A stretch of DNA of 64,000 bases from Pseudochelatococcus contaminans (GCF_014195635.1 NZ_JACICC010000004.1:186001-250000), one strand, 5' to 3'; positions 37,694 through 48,117 are shown, counted from the stretch's first letter. The notes: generated by a model not told the origin, from the letters alone. A program made the numbers and translations.

Positions 37694-39280
37694 ATGACCG
37701 ATACACAAACTCCGCAGGCCCGTCGCCGGACCTTCGCCATCATCTCGCACCCTGATGCCGGTAAAACCACACTGACCGAAAAGATCCTGCTTTTCGGCGG
37801 TGCGATTCAGCTTGCCGGTGAGGTAAAGGCCAAGAAGAATCGCGTTCAGACCCGCTCGGACTGGATGGGCATCGAACGCGAGCGCGGCATCTCGGTGGTA
37901 ACCTCCGTGATGACCTTCGAATACGATGGCCGTGTCTTCAACCTGCTCGACACGCCGGGCCACGAAGACTTCTCGGAAGATACCTACCGCACGCTGACTG
38001 CTGTCGATTCGGCGGTGATGGTGATCGACGCCGCCAAGGGCATCGAGGCGCGCACACGTAAGCTGTTCGAAGTCTGCCGCCTGCGCGATATCCCCATCGT
38101 CACGTTCATCAACAAGCTCGACCGCGAAATTCGCGACCCCTTCGATCTCCTCGATGAGATCGAGAAGACGCTGGCGCTCGACACTGCCCCGGTCAACTGG
38201 CCCATCAGCCGTGGCAAATCCTTTGGTGGTACATATAACCTGTCGGAAAACACTGTCCGGCAGATCGATCGGGACGGCCCTGCCATCTCTGTGAGCGGCC
38301 CGGATGACCCGGCCGTGCTGGGTCTCGTGCCCGAGTATGAGCGCGATGCCTGGCTGGAGGAAATCGAACTCGCGCGCGCTGGATGCCGCCCGTTCGATCT
38401 CACTGCCTTCCGCGAGGGACATCTCACGCCGGTATTCTTCGGCAGTGCGTTGCGGAACTTCGGCGTCAAGGATCTCATCGACGCGATGGGTGCCTATGCG
38501 CCGCCGCCGCGCGAACAGCAGGCGCAGACGCGTGTCGTGAAGGCAGACGAACCCAAGATGACGGGCTTCGTATTCAAGATCCAGGCCAATATGGACCCGA
38601 ACCATCGGGATCGAATCGCCTTCATGCGCGTATGCTCCGGAAAATTGTCACGCGGGATGAAGGCCAAGCTGGTGCGCACAGGCAAGCCGATGAGCTTGTC
38701 GGCGCCACAGTTCTTCTTCGCGCAGGACCGCGCAATTGCCGATGAAGCGTTTGCGGGCGATGTTGTCGGCATCCCGAACCACGGAACCCTACGCATCGGC
38801 GATACCCTGACCGAGGGCGAGGAAATCGTGTTTCGCGGTGTGCCCTCCTTCGCACCGGAGATCATGCGCCGCATCAAGCTAACCGACGCCATGAAGGCCA
38901 AGAAGCTGCGCGAGGCGCTGCAACAGATGGCAGAAGAAGGGGTCGTGCAGCTTTTCGTGCCGCAGGATGGCTCTGCCCCCATCGTGGGTGTCGTCGGCGC
39001 CCTTCAGCTCGACGTTTTGAAAACACGCCTTGCGGGTGAATACAGCCTGCCGATTGACTATGAGACGACGCGTTTCTCCGTCTGCCGCTGGATTGACAGC
39101 GACGACCAGAAAGAGCTCGACAAATTCATCAATGCCAACGGCTCCGCGCTGGCCGTCGATCTCGACGGAGCGCCGGTATTCATGGCATCAACCGCTTTCT
39201 CCCTGAACTACGAGATGGAGAGATGGCCGGAAATCCGGTTCACCGACATCAAGGACTATCAGGTACAGGAAAAAGCGTGA
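37694..39280 (+). CDS. prfC: Peptide chain release factor 3
   Basis: GTPase that recycles RF1/RF2 from the ribosome after peptide release. 528 residues, same as E. coli. G motifs: G1 HPDAGKTT (19-26), G3 DTPGHED (86-92), G4 NKLD (140-143). The early QTRSDWMGIERERGISVV (53-70) is typical of RF3 and differs from EF-G. Domain III near the end shows RFSVCRWIDS-like sequence. It is transcribed alone. RF3 is absent from many alphaproteobacteria, so its presence is a useful marker. Confidence 0.96.
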   Translation: MTDTQTPQARRRTFAIISHPDAGKTTLTEKILLFGGAIQLAGEVKAKKNRVQTRSDWMGIERERGISVVTSVMTFEYDGRVFNLLDTPGHEDFSEDTYRTLTAVDSAVMVIDAAKGIEARTRKLFEVCRLRDIPIVTFINKLDREIRDPFDLLDEIEKTLALDTAPVNWPISRGKSFGGTYNLSENTVRQIDRDGPAISVSGPDDPAVLGLVPEYERDAWLEEIELARAGCRPFDLTAFREGHLTPVFFGSALRNFGVKDLIDAMGAYAPPPREQQAQTRVVKADEPKMTGFVFKIQANMDPNHRDRIAFMRVCSGKLSRGMKAKLVRTGKPMSLSAPQFFFAQDRAIADEAFAGDVVGIPNHGTLRIGDTLTEGEEIVFRGVPSFAPEIMRRIKLTDAMKAKKLREALQQMAEEGVVQLFVPQDGSAPIVGVVGALQLDVLKTRLAGEYSLPIDYETTRFSVCRWIDSDDQKELDKFINANGSALAVDLDGAPVFMASTAFSLNYEMERWPEIRFTDIKDYQVQEKA

Positions 39281-39290
39281 CACGGCATCG

Positions 39291-39327
39291 CCCGGCTAGG
39301 TGAAACCACTTGGCCGGGATTTCTTTT
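39291..39327 (+). terminator. Terminator after prfC
   Basis: A CCCGGC/GCCGGG stem with a 16-base loop, followed by ATTTCTTTT. Confidence 0.6.
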
Positions 39328-39623
39328 CTGAAAATACGAGAATCAGATGCGAGTTATGCTGATGTTGGCTGCATCATAGCGGCGACTTGCGCATGTCTTG
39401 ATTGCTTGCTCAAGATCGCAAAGACAGGCATTCCGGACGACGAATATAACTATCGGCCGACCATTTAAAATGGCGGATCGAAAGCATGCCTAATTTCAGA
39501 CAGCGTCTTGGGAAGATAAATTTTATTCCAGGGGGCATCCACACCTGAACATTATGATTGAAGTGAAAGCTCCAATATCAGAGCTGCTCAAGTCATCTGC
39601 GTTGCTGCAAGAGGCGCCATAAA
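39328..39623. other. Intergenic region between prfC and tRNA-Glu
   Basis: About 300 bp with no gene. A perfect TCTTGA/TCAAGA mini-hairpin lies near 39395-39416. Nothing else stands out. Confidence 0.5.
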
Positions 39624-39699
39624 TGGCGCGCCCAAGGGGAATCGAACCCCTGTTTTCGCCGTGAAAGGGCGACGTCCTAGACCGCTAGACGATGGGCGC
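39624..39699 (-). tRNA. tRNA-Glu(TTC)
   Basis: 76 nt on the minus strand. Acceptor GCGCCCA pairs with TGGGCGC, followed by discriminator G and encoded CCA. The anticodon loop is CTTTCAC with anticodon TTC, and the T loop is GGTTCGATTCC. All features are normal for tRNA-Glu. Confidence 0.97.
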
Positions 39700-39854
39700 A
39701 GCAACCGTTGCCGGTGGATGACCAGACCTATAAAGAGGTTCGGGATTCGCCGCAAGGGGTGTTTTGAAATTTTAGAGTTTTCCACATTTCCGTCATTTGT
39801 CGAGGCAGTTGGCCTTGTGGCCCCAGTTCGATCCAAAGCTCCGTCCGGGTTTCG

Positions 39855-41660
39855 TCAAACAGCCCGGCTGGCATCGACAAGGCGGAGGCTGACCTGCGTG
39901 CGCCCGCCCCAACTGTCCAGCGCCAGCGTACCAGCGGCGTGGATGGCCTGCCCCTTCATGGCCAGCAGCGCTTGCCCGAGAGGCTGGTCAGCGGCCCGGA
40001 AAACCATTCCGCCGACAGACGCACCATCGCGCGCCCTGAGGCGGATGCGCAGGTGATTAGCGCCCACGATAGAGGCCTCGCTCAGCAGATGGCTGCCGAA
40101 TGCGAATACCGGCTCAGGGTTGGCGGAGCCGAACGGTCCGGCCTGTGTAATGTTCGACACCAGTTCCGCCGTTGCACCGGCGGCCGTCAACGCAGCATCG
40201 ATGCCAAGCGCTTCGTTCGAATCAGCTCGCGCCACGTCTTCAGCCAGAATCGCGGCGAGTCTGCTGGCGAAAAAGTCGAGACCGCCCGGCCCTAGCGTCA
40301 CACCTGCTGCCATGGCGTGCCCGCCGCCCTTGAGAGCGATGCCCTCTCCCACCGCGCGGCGCACAGCACGACCGATATCCACGCCCGGAATGGAGCGTCC
40401 AGACCCTGTCGCGCCGCCCGACTCATTCATGGCAAAGGCGAAGGCCGGACGGGCGAAGCGTTCACGCAAGCGCGCGGCAACAAGCCCGACAACGCCAGGA
40501 TGCCATTCCGGCGATCCGACAACCAGCACCGCAGGGTCGTTTTCGGCCAGTTGGCGATCAGCCATGCTGACGGCCTCCTCAACCGCAAGCCGTTCCACCA
40601 CCTGCCTGTCGCTGTTGAGGCTGTTCAGTTCGGCCGCAATGCGCGTTGCATCGGTAGAATCGCGGGTCATCAACAGACTGGCCCCCAAAGCCGAGTTGCC
40701 GATGCGACCGCCTGCATTGATGCGCGGCCCAAGCAGGTATCCAAGATGCCATGCTTCCGGGGCTGTTGACAGGCCAGAGGCGTCGATGAGCGCCGTCAGG
40801 CCGACTCGCCGGCGCTGGCGCATGATCGCAAGCCCTTGCTGCACGAAAGCGCGGTTGAGGCCGATAAGCGGCACAACATCGGCAACCGTCGCCAGCGCCA
40901 CCAGATCGAGATATGCGAGTAGGTCCGGCACGCGTGATGCATCGGGCCAGAAACCACGGCGGCGCAGCTCACGCTGCACGGCAACGAGCGTCATGAACAC
41001 GACGCCGGCGGCGCATAGGTGCCCCAGCCCCGATAGATCATCCTGCCGGTTCGGATTGACGATGGCATGAGCCTGTGGCAGTTCCGCCGTCGCCTGATGG
41101 TGATCCAGCACCACCGTTTCCATGCCGAGCGTGGCGGCTTCGGCAAGCGGCTCATGGCTTGCCACGCCGCAATCCACGGTGACGAGCAGGCTGCATCCCG
41201 CAGCGTGGAGTTCTCGAATAACCGAGACGTTCGGGCCGTAGCCATCCACGATTCGGTCCGGAATACGCACGATGAACGGCGTTCCTGCAGCTTCGAGATA
41301 ACTGCCGAACAGTGCCGACGAACATGCACCGTCGACGTCATAATCGCCGAAAATCGCAATTTTCTCGCGCCGTTCGATGGCATCTGCGATTCGCGCCGCA
41401 GCGGCATTCATGTCGGCAAGTACGGAGGGATCCGGCATCAGATCGCGCAGGCGCGGAGCCAGATAAGTCTCGGCCTCCCCCGGTGCAACGCCGCGAGCGG
41501 CGAGAACGCGCGCGACGATATCCGGCAGCCCCTGCGATTGCACCATGGCGAGCGCCGCAGCGCGTTCGGCGTCGGAACAACGGTCCCGCCAGGCGCGCCC
41601 AAGGGCCGACTGGCTGACACCTAAAAAATAACGTGTTTCAGAATGAGTTGCTTGCAGCAC
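39855..41660 (-). CDS. recJ: Single-stranded-DNA-specific exonuclease RecJ
   Basis: 5'-3' ssDNA exonuclease in RecF-pathway recombination and mismatch repair. The DHH phosphoesterase domain has GDYDVDG (Asp106, Asp108, Asp110), Asp163 in VDCG and LDHH (Asp186-His188). DHHA1 and OB-fold parts follow (GGGHAMAAGVTL; then SNITQAGPFGSANPEPVF). 601 residues, normal. The start is GTG 41660 and no ATG is available near it. It is the last gene of the minus-strand run aminotransferase-hom-glpX-recJ, and recJ after glpX is standard in alphaproteobacteria. Confidence 0.96.
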   Translation of the reverse strand: MLQATHSETRYFLGVSQSALGRAWRDRCSDAERAAALAMVQSQGLPDIVARVLAARGVAPGEAETYLAPRLRDLMPDPSVLADMNAAAARIADAIERREKIAIFGDYDVDGACSSALFGSYLEAAGTPFIVRIPDRIVDGYGPNVSVIRELHAAGCSLLVTVDCGVASHEPLAEAATLGMETVVLDHHQATAELPQAHAIVNPNRQDDLSGLGHLCAAGVVFMTLVAVQRELRRRGFWPDASRVPDLLAYLDLVALATVADVVPLIGLNRAFVQQGLAIMRQRRRVGLTALIDASGLSTAPEAWHLGYLLGPRINAGGRIGNSALGASLLMTRDSTDATRIAAELNSLNSDRQVVERLAVEEAVSMADRQLAENDPAVLVVGSPEWHPGVVGLVAARLRERFARPAFAFAMNESGGATGSGRSIPGVDIGRAVRRAVGEGIALKGGGHAMAAGVTLGPGGLDFFASRLAAILAEDVARADSNEALGIDAALTAAGATAELVSNITQAGPFGSANPEPVFAFGSHLLSEASIVGANHLRIRLRARDGASVGGMVFRAADQPLGQALLAMKGQAIHAAGTLALDSWGGRTQVSLRLVDASRAV

Positions 41661-41750
41661 CTGATCAGACCAAACGTCGACGCGGAAAAATGATATCCCG
41701 CCCCCCGAGCGTCATAATCTCAGGGAGCGGGATGTCCACGACAATCCGGA

Positions 41751-42755
41751 TCAGTCGAGGTTGAACTTCGCGAAGTCCCGATGCTCGGCACGTATCCGGC
41801 GGACGGTTCCCGTGGCGGAACGATAAACGACCGTCTCGGTCTCGATAACGTGTTTTCCGAAGCGAACGCCGGAGAGAAGCGCGCCATCCGTGACGCCCGT
41901 GGCGGCAACGACAACATCGCCCGACGCCAGTTCCTCGACGGAATATTTGCGATTCGGATCGGAAACGCCCATCGCCTTGGCCCGCTCACGCTTCTCAGCC
42001 GTGTCGAGAATGAGGCGGGTCTGCATCTGGCCGCCGACGCAGCGCAGTGCTGCAGCGGCAAGCACACCTTCCGGCGCACCGCCCGTGCCCATGTAGATGT
42101 CGACGCCCGTCTGATCCGGCGTGGCGGTGAAGATCACGCCCGCCACATCACCATCGGTAATGAGACGAACGGCGGCACCAGTGCGGCGAACGGCGGCGAT
42201 GGTTTCGGCATGACGGGGGCGATCAAGGATCAGCGCCGTGATCTCGGACGGCTTGACACCCTTGGCTTTTGCCAGCGCCTCGATATTCTGCTCTGGCGTT
42301 GCGTCCAGATCGATGGTGCCCTGTGGATAGCCGGGGCCGATAGCGATCTTCTCCATATAGACGTCCGGCGCGTAAAGCAGCGTTCCGCCCTGGGCAATGG
42401 CCATCACAGCGATGGAGCCGGGCATGTCCTTGGCGCAAAGCGTCGTGCCTTCCAGCGGATCGACGGCAATGTCGACCTTTGGGCCGCTCCCCGTGCCGAC
42501 GGTCTCGCCGATGAACAGCATCGGTGCCTCGTCGCGCTCGCCCTCTCCGATGACGACAGTGCCGTCAATCGCCAGGCGATTCAATTCGCGGCGCATCGCG
42601 TCCACGGCAGCCTGATCCGCAGCCTTTTCATCGCCCTTGCCCCGCAGAAGCGCAGCCGCGACGGCCGCGCGCTCGGTGACACGCACGAACTCCAGCGTGA
42701 GGGTGCGATCGATGTGGGCGCTGTCTTGGTGAGGCAATCCGCCTTCATTGGACAT
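41751..42755 (-). CDS. glpX: Fructose-1,6-bisphosphatase class II (GlpX)
   Basis: Dephosphorylates fructose 1,6-bisphosphate in gluconeogenesis, and sedoheptulose bisphosphate in some organisms. 334 residues. Metal and substrate motifs: IGEGERDEAPML, DPLEGTTLCAKD and MGTGGAPEGVLAA. It lies 66 bp after hom and 90 bp before recJ, so the three are probably one transcript. The hom-glpX-recJ order is typical of Hyphomicrobiales. Confidence 0.96.
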   Translation of the reverse strand: MSNEGGLPHQDSAHIDRTLTLEFVRVTERAAVAAALLRGKGDEKAADQAAVDAMRRELNRLAIDGTVVIGEGERDEAPMLFIGETVGTGSGPKVDIAVDPLEGTTLCAKDMPGSIAVMAIAQGGTLLYAPDVYMEKIAIGPGYPQGTIDLDATPEQNIEALAKAKGVKPSEITALILDRPRHAETIAAVRRTGAAVRLITDGDVAGVIFTATPDQTGVDIYMGTGGAPEGVLAAAALRCVGGQMQTRLILDTAEKRERAKAMGVSDPNRKYSVEELASGDVVVAATGVTDGALLSGVRFGKHVIETETVVYRSATGTVRRIRAEHRDFAKFNLD

Positions 42756-42821
42756 GAAACAAGCTCCTGAAAGGTTGCAGCAGGATGGAATTAAAGACTC
42801 ACAGGCAGGTCTGACGAAGGC

Positions 42822-44144
42822 CTATTCGCGTTCGATACGGATAACCTGTGGCTTTTCGACGACATATCCCTCTGCAATCACCTTATCAACCGCCTTTCGC
42901 AGGGCAGCCTCGGTGGTGGCATACGTAATCACAACAACCGGAACCGGGGCACCGGAGCGCCCTGCCGGATCGAGCTGTGCGGCACTCTCCGACCTGTTCT
43001 GGATAATGCTCTCAAGCGAAATTTCCATGTCTGCGAAACTCGTGACGATGGAAGCCGCCGCGCCCGGCTTATCCGCAACAGTCAGGCGGATGTAATAGCC
43101 ACCCTCATGCCGCTTGATCGGCTCCTGAATCGCGCGCCCAAGCGTCGCCACCGGCGGCCCGAACGGACGGCCCACAGCGCCGCTTGCCACATCCGCGATA
43201 TCGGCGAGCACCGCGGAAGCCGTCGCATCGCCGCCCGCGCCGGGGCCGGACAACGTCAGTTCATCCACAGCGTCAGACTGGATGGTCACCGCGTTCGTCA
43301 CGCCCATGATCCGTGCAATCGGCGAGTCGGACGGCACCATGGTCGGATGCACGCGCTGCTCGATGCCGGAATCCGAGCGCTCTGCCACGCCCAGCAGCTT
43401 GATGCGATAGCCAAGCTTCCGCGCCATGCGGATGTCGATGGCGTCGATCTTGTCGATGCCCTCGACATAGACCGCATCGATATTCACGTTGACGCCGAAA
43501 GCCAGCGCCGTGAGGATCGTCAGCTTGTGCGCGGTGTCATAGCCGCCGATATCGAAGGTGGGATCGGCTTCGGCGTACCCCAGTTTCTGGGCCTGCTTCA
43601 GACACTTGGAGAAGGAGTCGCCATCCTTCTCCATGCGGGTCAAGATATAGTTGCAGGTGCCGTTGAGGATGCCGTAAATGCGGGTGATCGTGTTGCCCGC
43701 AAGCCCTTCCTTCACCGTCTTGATGATCGGGATGCCACCGGCGACGGAGGCTTCGAAAGCCAGCGCCACACCCTTTTCCTCGGCCAGCTCGGCCAGCGCG
43801 CGGCCATGATGGGCGATCAGCGCCTTGTTGGCCGTCACGACGTGTTTGCCGGTTGCCAGCGCGGTCTCCACCGCCGCCTTTGCCGCACCGCCCTCACCGC
43901 CGATCAACTCGACGAAGAGGTCGATATCCGGCGACGCGGCCAGCGCGACCGGATCATCGTACCACTCGACCCCGGACAGATCGATGCCGCGATCCCGCGT
44001 CTTGTCGCGGGCGCTGACGGCGGTCACCTGGATCGCGCGTCCCGTGCGGAGGGCCAGAGCATTGCGCCTGGAATCGAGAAGGCGGACGACGGATGCGCCG
44101 ACCGTACCGAGGCCGGCGATGCCGACTCGTAAAATTTCGGACAT
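42822..44144 (-). CDS. hom: Homoserine dehydrogenase
   Basis: Reduces aspartate semialdehyde (the Asd product) to homoserine for threonine and methionine. 440 residues: NAD(P)-binding GIAGLGTVGASVV (8-20), the catalytic domain with NGTCNYILT and YAEADPTFDIGG, and a C-terminal ACT domain (about 350-430, YYIRLTVADKPGAAA) for feedback control by threonine. It starts 30 bp after the aminotransferase stop, so it belongs to that operon. Confidence 0.97.
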   Translation of the reverse strand: MSEILRVGIAGLGTVGASVVRLLDSRRNALALRTGRAIQVTAVSARDKTRDRGIDLSGVEWYDDPVALAASPDIDLFVELIGGEGGAAKAAVETALATGKHVVTANKALIAHHGRALAELAEEKGVALAFEASVAGGIPIIKTVKEGLAGNTITRIYGILNGTCNYILTRMEKDGDSFSKCLKQAQKLGYAEADPTFDIGGYDTAHKLTILTALAFGVNVNIDAVYVEGIDKIDAIDIRMARKLGYRIKLLGVAERSDSGIEQRVHPTMVPSDSPIARIMGVTNAVTIQSDAVDELTLSGPGAGGDATASAVLADIADVASGAVGRPFGPPVATLGRAIQEPIKRHEGGYYIRLTVADKPGAAASIVTSFADMEISLESIIQNRSESAAQLDPAGRSGAPVPVVVITYATTEAALRKAVDKVIAEGYVVEKPQVIRIERE

Positions 44145-44174
44145 ATGAAAACCGGATGCGAAAGAGTATCTGCC

Positions 44175-45392
44175 TCAGCGATGTGCTGCGAGTGAAACCA
44201 CGTTGTGCAACGTTTTATCCGCAGTTTCAAGAAAACGTCGCAAATTGCGAGCACCCTGCCTGATACGCTGCTCATTCTCCACGAGCGCAATGCGCACATA
44301 TTCGTCGCCATGCTCGCCGAAGCCAACGCCGGGAGCCACGGCCAACTCGGCTTTTTCCACAAGAAGCTTGGAGAATTCCAGACTGCCGAGGGCACGGAAC
44401 GGCTCGGGAATCTTGACCCATGCGAACATGGAAGCGCTGGGCACGGGGATCTCCCAACCCGCGCGGCCGAACGAATCGACCAGCACATCGCGGCGATGCT
44501 TGTAGATGGCGCGCATTTCGGCGATGCAATCGTCGGGACCATTCAGCGCCGCCGTCGCCGCAACCTGAATCGGCGTGAACGCGCCGTAATCGAGGTATGA
44601 CTTCACCCGGCCGAGGGCGGCGATCAGCCGCTCGTTCCCGACGGCAAAACCAATGCGCCAGCCTGCCATGGAATACGTCTTCGACATGGAGGTGAACTCC
44701 ACCGTCACGTCGATGGCGCCGGGCACCTGCAGCACGGAGGGCGGCGGCTCGCCGTTGAAGTAAACCTCCGAATAAGCAAGATCCGACAGCAGGATCAGCT
44801 CATGCTTTTTCGCGAACGCGACGAGATCGCGATAGAAATCCAGCGACGCCACATAAGCGGTCGGGTTGGAGGGATAGCACACGACCAGCGCCAGCGGCTT
44901 GGGAATGGAATGAGCGACTGCCCTTTCCAGCGCCGGGAAAAACGCGGGCGTCGGCTCGGCCGGAACGGAGCGGATGACGCCGCCCGCCATCAGGAAGCCG
45001 AATGCGTGGATCGGATAGCTGGGGTTCGGCACCAGCACCACGTCACCGGGCGCGGTAATGGCCTGCGCCATGTTGGCGAAGCCTTCCTTCGAGCCGAGCG
45101 TGGCGATGACCTGCGTATCCGGGTTGAGCTTCACGCCGAAACGGCGTTCGTAATAACCTGCCTGCGCGCGGCGAAGGCCGGCGATGCCGCGCGAGGCGGA
45201 GTAGCGGTCCGTGCGCGGCTTGCCGACGGTTTCGACAAGCTTCTCAATGACATGAGGAGGTGTCGGCAGATCGGGGTTGCCCATGCCGAGATCAACGATA
45301 TCGGCGCCCGCCGCCCGAGCCGCCGCCTTGGCGCGGTTGACCTGCTCGAAAACGTAGGGAGGAAGGCGCTTGATACGGTGAAATTCGCTCAT
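44175..45392 (-). CDS. PLP-dependent class I/II aminotransferase (AlaC/LL-DAP-aminotransferase-like)
   Basis: 405 residues, fold type I. The PLP-lysine is Lys238 in SMSKTYSMAGW; Asn176 (PSNPTA), Asp204 and Tyr207 (SDLAYSE) contact the cofactor. The start DLGMGNPDLPTPPHVIEKL is typical of glutamate-pyruvate (AlaC/AlaA) enzymes. Homologues next to hom are often labelled LL-diaminopimelate aminotransferase, but the sequence fits alanine formation better. First gene of the operon aminotransferase-hom-glpX-recJ. The exact substrate remains uncertain. Confidence 0.92.
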   Translation of the reverse strand: MSEFHRIKRLPPYVFEQVNRAKAAARAAGADIVDLGMGNPDLPTPPHVIEKLVETVGKPRTDRYSASRGIAGLRRAQAGYYERRFGVKLNPDTQVIATLGSKEGFANMAQAITAPGDVVLVPNPSYPIHAFGFLMAGGVIRSVPAEPTPAFFPALERAVAHSIPKPLALVVCYPSNPTAYVASLDFYRDLVAFAKKHELILLSDLAYSEVYFNGEPPPSVLQVPGAIDVTVEFTSMSKTYSMAGWRIGFAVGNERLIAALGRVKSYLDYGAFTPIQVAATAALNGPDDCIAEMRAIYKHRRDVLVDSFGRAGWEIPVPSASMFAWVKIPEPFRALGSLEFSKLLVEKAELAVAPGVGFGEHGDEYVRIALVENEQRIRQGARNLRRFLETADKTLHNVVSLAAHR

Positions 45393-45662
45393 GGCTTGTT
45401 GTCCGACGGGTTGTTGGCCGGGATATCATGTCCCGGACGATGGAAGGCTGCCGCGATTGCAAAGCAGCACTTGTGACGCGACAGATTAAAGTGCTCGTCG
45501 TGAGGTGCCGCATCACGGGCTTTTCGCATTGGTTATCATGCGCCGCAGCCGTAAAAGGAATCTTTATCATCGCCCCGGATCTTTGAAAATGCCTTCCCGG
45601 AAATTATCTCGCCGGGCACTTGCAAGCGGGCTTTTTATCCGAAAGGCACGACAATGTGAGGC

Positions 45663-46022
45663 TTACTCCAGCGGCGCCACAACGGGTGGCTGGGCCATGG
45701 GCGTACTGCCAAGGGCACGGGCTGCGGCGGCGGCCTGATCGTTATTCGCGCGGCGTTTTTCGAGATTCGCCTTCAGCGCATCAAGTTCATCGTCTTTCAG
45801 CGGCGCGAGGTCGCGGGCCGGCGGCGTCCTGCCAATCGGCCTGTACTCCTCGTTCGCGGAGCGGCTCGCCTCGACGAAATCGGCAGCGCCCGGGGTCTCC
45901 GTGGCGAAGCCCGTCGCTTTGGCGAAGCCGCCGATTGGCCCGTCCGTCGAGCATCCGGCCAGACCGAGCGCGGTGAACAGCAGGGCGGCTGCGTAAGCCT
46001 GTCGGCGCGGATTATGAATCAT
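45663..46022 (-). CDS. Small predicted lipoprotein
   Basis: 119 residues from ATG 46022. Residues 1-23 are a lipoprotein signal with lipobox LAGC (Cys24) followed by STDGP; Ser at +2 predicts an outer-membrane location. The mature part is short, disordered-looking and charged (DDELDALKANLEKRRANND), with a Pro-rich end. Similar short lipoproteins are frequent in Hyphomicrobiales; function unknown. It is divergent from phaC with a 286-bp shared upstream region. Confidence 0.75.
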   Translation of the reverse strand: MIHNPRRQAYAAALLFTALGLAGCSTDGPIGGFAKATGFATETPGAADFVEASRSANEEYRPIGRTPPARDLAPLKDDELDALKANLEKRRANNDQAAAAARALGSTPMAQPPVVAPLE

Positions 46023-46308
46023 TGATCGTGACTTTCGTGTCGAATGCGTCAACTTTAATGCTGACCGTTGCGCGTGGGTCATCGCAACGGCGGCCCGGAA
46101 GGCTTATGTCGTAGGACAAGGCTGATGTCCTGACGAAGGTCGAGGTCCGGCGGGTCATGACCCTGCGGGGCCGTGTCCTGAAGGTCCGGTTTTTGGAACG
46201 CCATCTTAATGGCCAATGTCCTATAAAGCCCGACAGGCGGGGGCGACAAGATCCCCCCGGCTGCCGCGGATGCAGGATGGCCCCGGTTTCGACGAGGAAA
46301 CGAATAAA

Positions 46309-48117
46309 ATGTCCAACAGCAGCGCAAACCCTCAGTCCGATTTTCCGCTCCCCGATATCGAGGCATTATCGCACAACATGGCCAAACTCGTCGAGGAGAC
46401 AGGCCGGGCGACCGCGGCATTCCTGAAGCCCCTCGAAACCGGCCGCGCTGCCCCCAAGACGCCCACGGACATCTCGGATATGGTCCGGACACTCGGACTG
46501 TTGGCCGAACAGTGGATCTCCTCTCCCGAAAAGATCGTCGAGGCGCAGATGAGCCTCGCCAACGGCTTCATCGACCTCTGGGCCTCGACTTTCCGGCGCT
46601 TGCAGGGCGAGGAAGTCAAACCCGTGGCCTCCCCGCGCCCGGGCGACAAGCGCTTCCGCAGCGACGACTGGCAGATGAACCCGGTTTATGATTTTCTGAA
46701 GCAGGTTTATCTGATCACCAGCCATTGGGCCGACAATCTCGTGGAAGGCGCAGATGGGCTGGATGACGAGACGCGGCAGAAGGCGCGCTTCTATATGAAG
46801 CAGATCTCAAGCGCCCTTTCGCCGACGAACTTCCTGGCAACGAACCCGGAAGTGCTGCGCGAGACCATCAAGGAAAACGGCGCCAATCTGGTGCGCGGCA
46901 TGCGCATGCTGGCTGAGGATATCACCGCCGGCAACGGCGAGCTGAAAATCCGCCAGACCCCGCCAGATGCCTACAAAGTCGGCGTCGATCTCGCGACAAC
47001 GCCCGGCAAGGTCGTTTTCCGCAACGAGCTGTTCGAGCTTATTCAGTATTCTCCGGCCACGCCGCAGGTTCTCAAGCGCCCTGTCCTGCTGGTCCCGCCG
47101 TGGATCAACAAATATTATATTCTCGATCTGACGCCCGAGAAATCGTTCATCAAGTGGACGGTCGAACAAGGTGCGACCCTGTTCTGCATTTCGTGGGTGA
47201 ACCCCGATGCATCGCATGCCGACAAGGACTTCGAAGCTTATATGCGCGAAGGCTTGCTTCAGGCTGTCGATGCAGTGCTGAAAACGACCGGCGAGAAGAG
47301 CCTGGCAGCCGTCGGCTATTGCGTTGGCGGAACGCTGCTGACGATGACGCAGGCTTTTCTGGAGTCCAATGGCGACAAGCGCATCGACAGCATCACCCTC
47401 CTCACCGCCCAGATCGACTTTACGCGCGCTGGCGACCTGAAGGTGTTCATTGACGACAACCAGCTCACCCGGCTGGAAGAGCGCATGTCCGAAAACGGTT
47501 ATCTGGAAGGCATCGTCATGGCCGGTGCGTTCAACGCGCTGCGGCCCAATGACCTCATCTGGCCCTATATCATCAACGTCTATCTCAAGGGCCAGTCGCC
47601 GTTTCCGTTCGACCTGCTGCACTGGAACTCGGATTCCACGCGCATGACGTGCGCGAACCACTCCTACTACCTGCGCAAATTCTATCTGGAGAATGCCTTC
47701 GCGCGGGGTGAACTCAAGATTGGCGGGCACAAGCTGACCCCCGGCCAGGTCACCGTTCCCGTCTATGAGCTGGCGACACGGGAAGATCATATTGCCCCGG
47801 CCGAGTCCGTCTTCATCGGCGCCAAGCTGCTGGGCGGCCCGGTGAAATTCGTGTTGTCCGGCTCTGGACACATCGCCGGTGTCGTCAACCCGCCCGTGCG
47901 CGGCAAATATCAGTATTGGACTTCGGATCGCCCGCTCTACGGCGATCTGGAGGAGTGGATTGCGTCGTCGACCGAACATCGCGGCTCGTGGTGGCCGGAC
48001 TGGTTCGGTTGGCTGGAAGCGCAGTCGCCCGAACGTGTTCCGGCGCGCGATCCCGCCAAGGGCAGCCTCCCGCCGCTGGCCGAAGCGCCCGGTGAGTATG
48101 TGCTGGCACGCTCCTGA
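46309..48117 (+). CDS. phaC: Class I poly(3-hydroxyalkanoate) polymerase
   Basis: Polymerises 3-hydroxyacyl-CoA into storage granules. 602 residues. An N-terminal domain (about 1-200) is followed by the alpha/beta hydrolase core with Cys338 in GYCVGG, Asp493 in ATREDHIAP and His521 in GSGHIAGVVNPP, the complete triad. The class I hallmarks PPWINKYYILDL and RMTCANHSYYLR are present. ATG 46309 follows GAGGAAA; the frame is open upstream to 46216 but that part is not conserved. No phaE, phaA or phaB is adjacent. A bidirectional terminator follows. Confidence 0.97.
   Translation: MSNSSANPQSDFPLPDIEALSHNMAKLVEETGRATAAFLKPLETGRAAPKTPTDISDMVRTLGLLAEQWISSPEKIVEAQMSLANGFIDLWASTFRRLQGEEVKPVASPRPGDKRFRSDDWQMNPVYDFLKQVYLITSHWADNLVEGADGLDDETRQKARFYMKQISSALSPTNFLATNPEVLRETIKENGANLVRGMRMLAEDITAGNGELKIRQTPPDAYKVGVDLATTPGKVVFRNELFELIQYSPATPQVLKRPVLLVPPWINKYYILDLTPEKSFIKWTVEQGATLFCISWVNPDASHADKDFEAYMREGLLQAVDAVLKTTGEKSLAAVGYCVGGTLLTMTQAFLESNGDKRIDSITLLTAQIDFTRAGDLKVFIDDNQLTRLEERMSENGYLEGIVMAGAFNALRPNDLIWPYIINVYLKGQSPFPFDLLHWNSDSTRMTCANHSYYLRKFYLENAFARGELKIGGHKLTPGQVTVPVYELATREDHIAPAESVFIGAKLLGGPVKFVLSGSGHIAGVVNPPVRGKYQYWTSDRPLYGDLEEWIASSTEHRGSWWPDWFGWLEAQSPERVPARDPAKGSLPPLAEAPGEYVLARS

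Noticed and set aside
46807-47979. 390-residue minus-strand frame opposite phaC
   Set aside because: Shadow of PhaC, without motifs.
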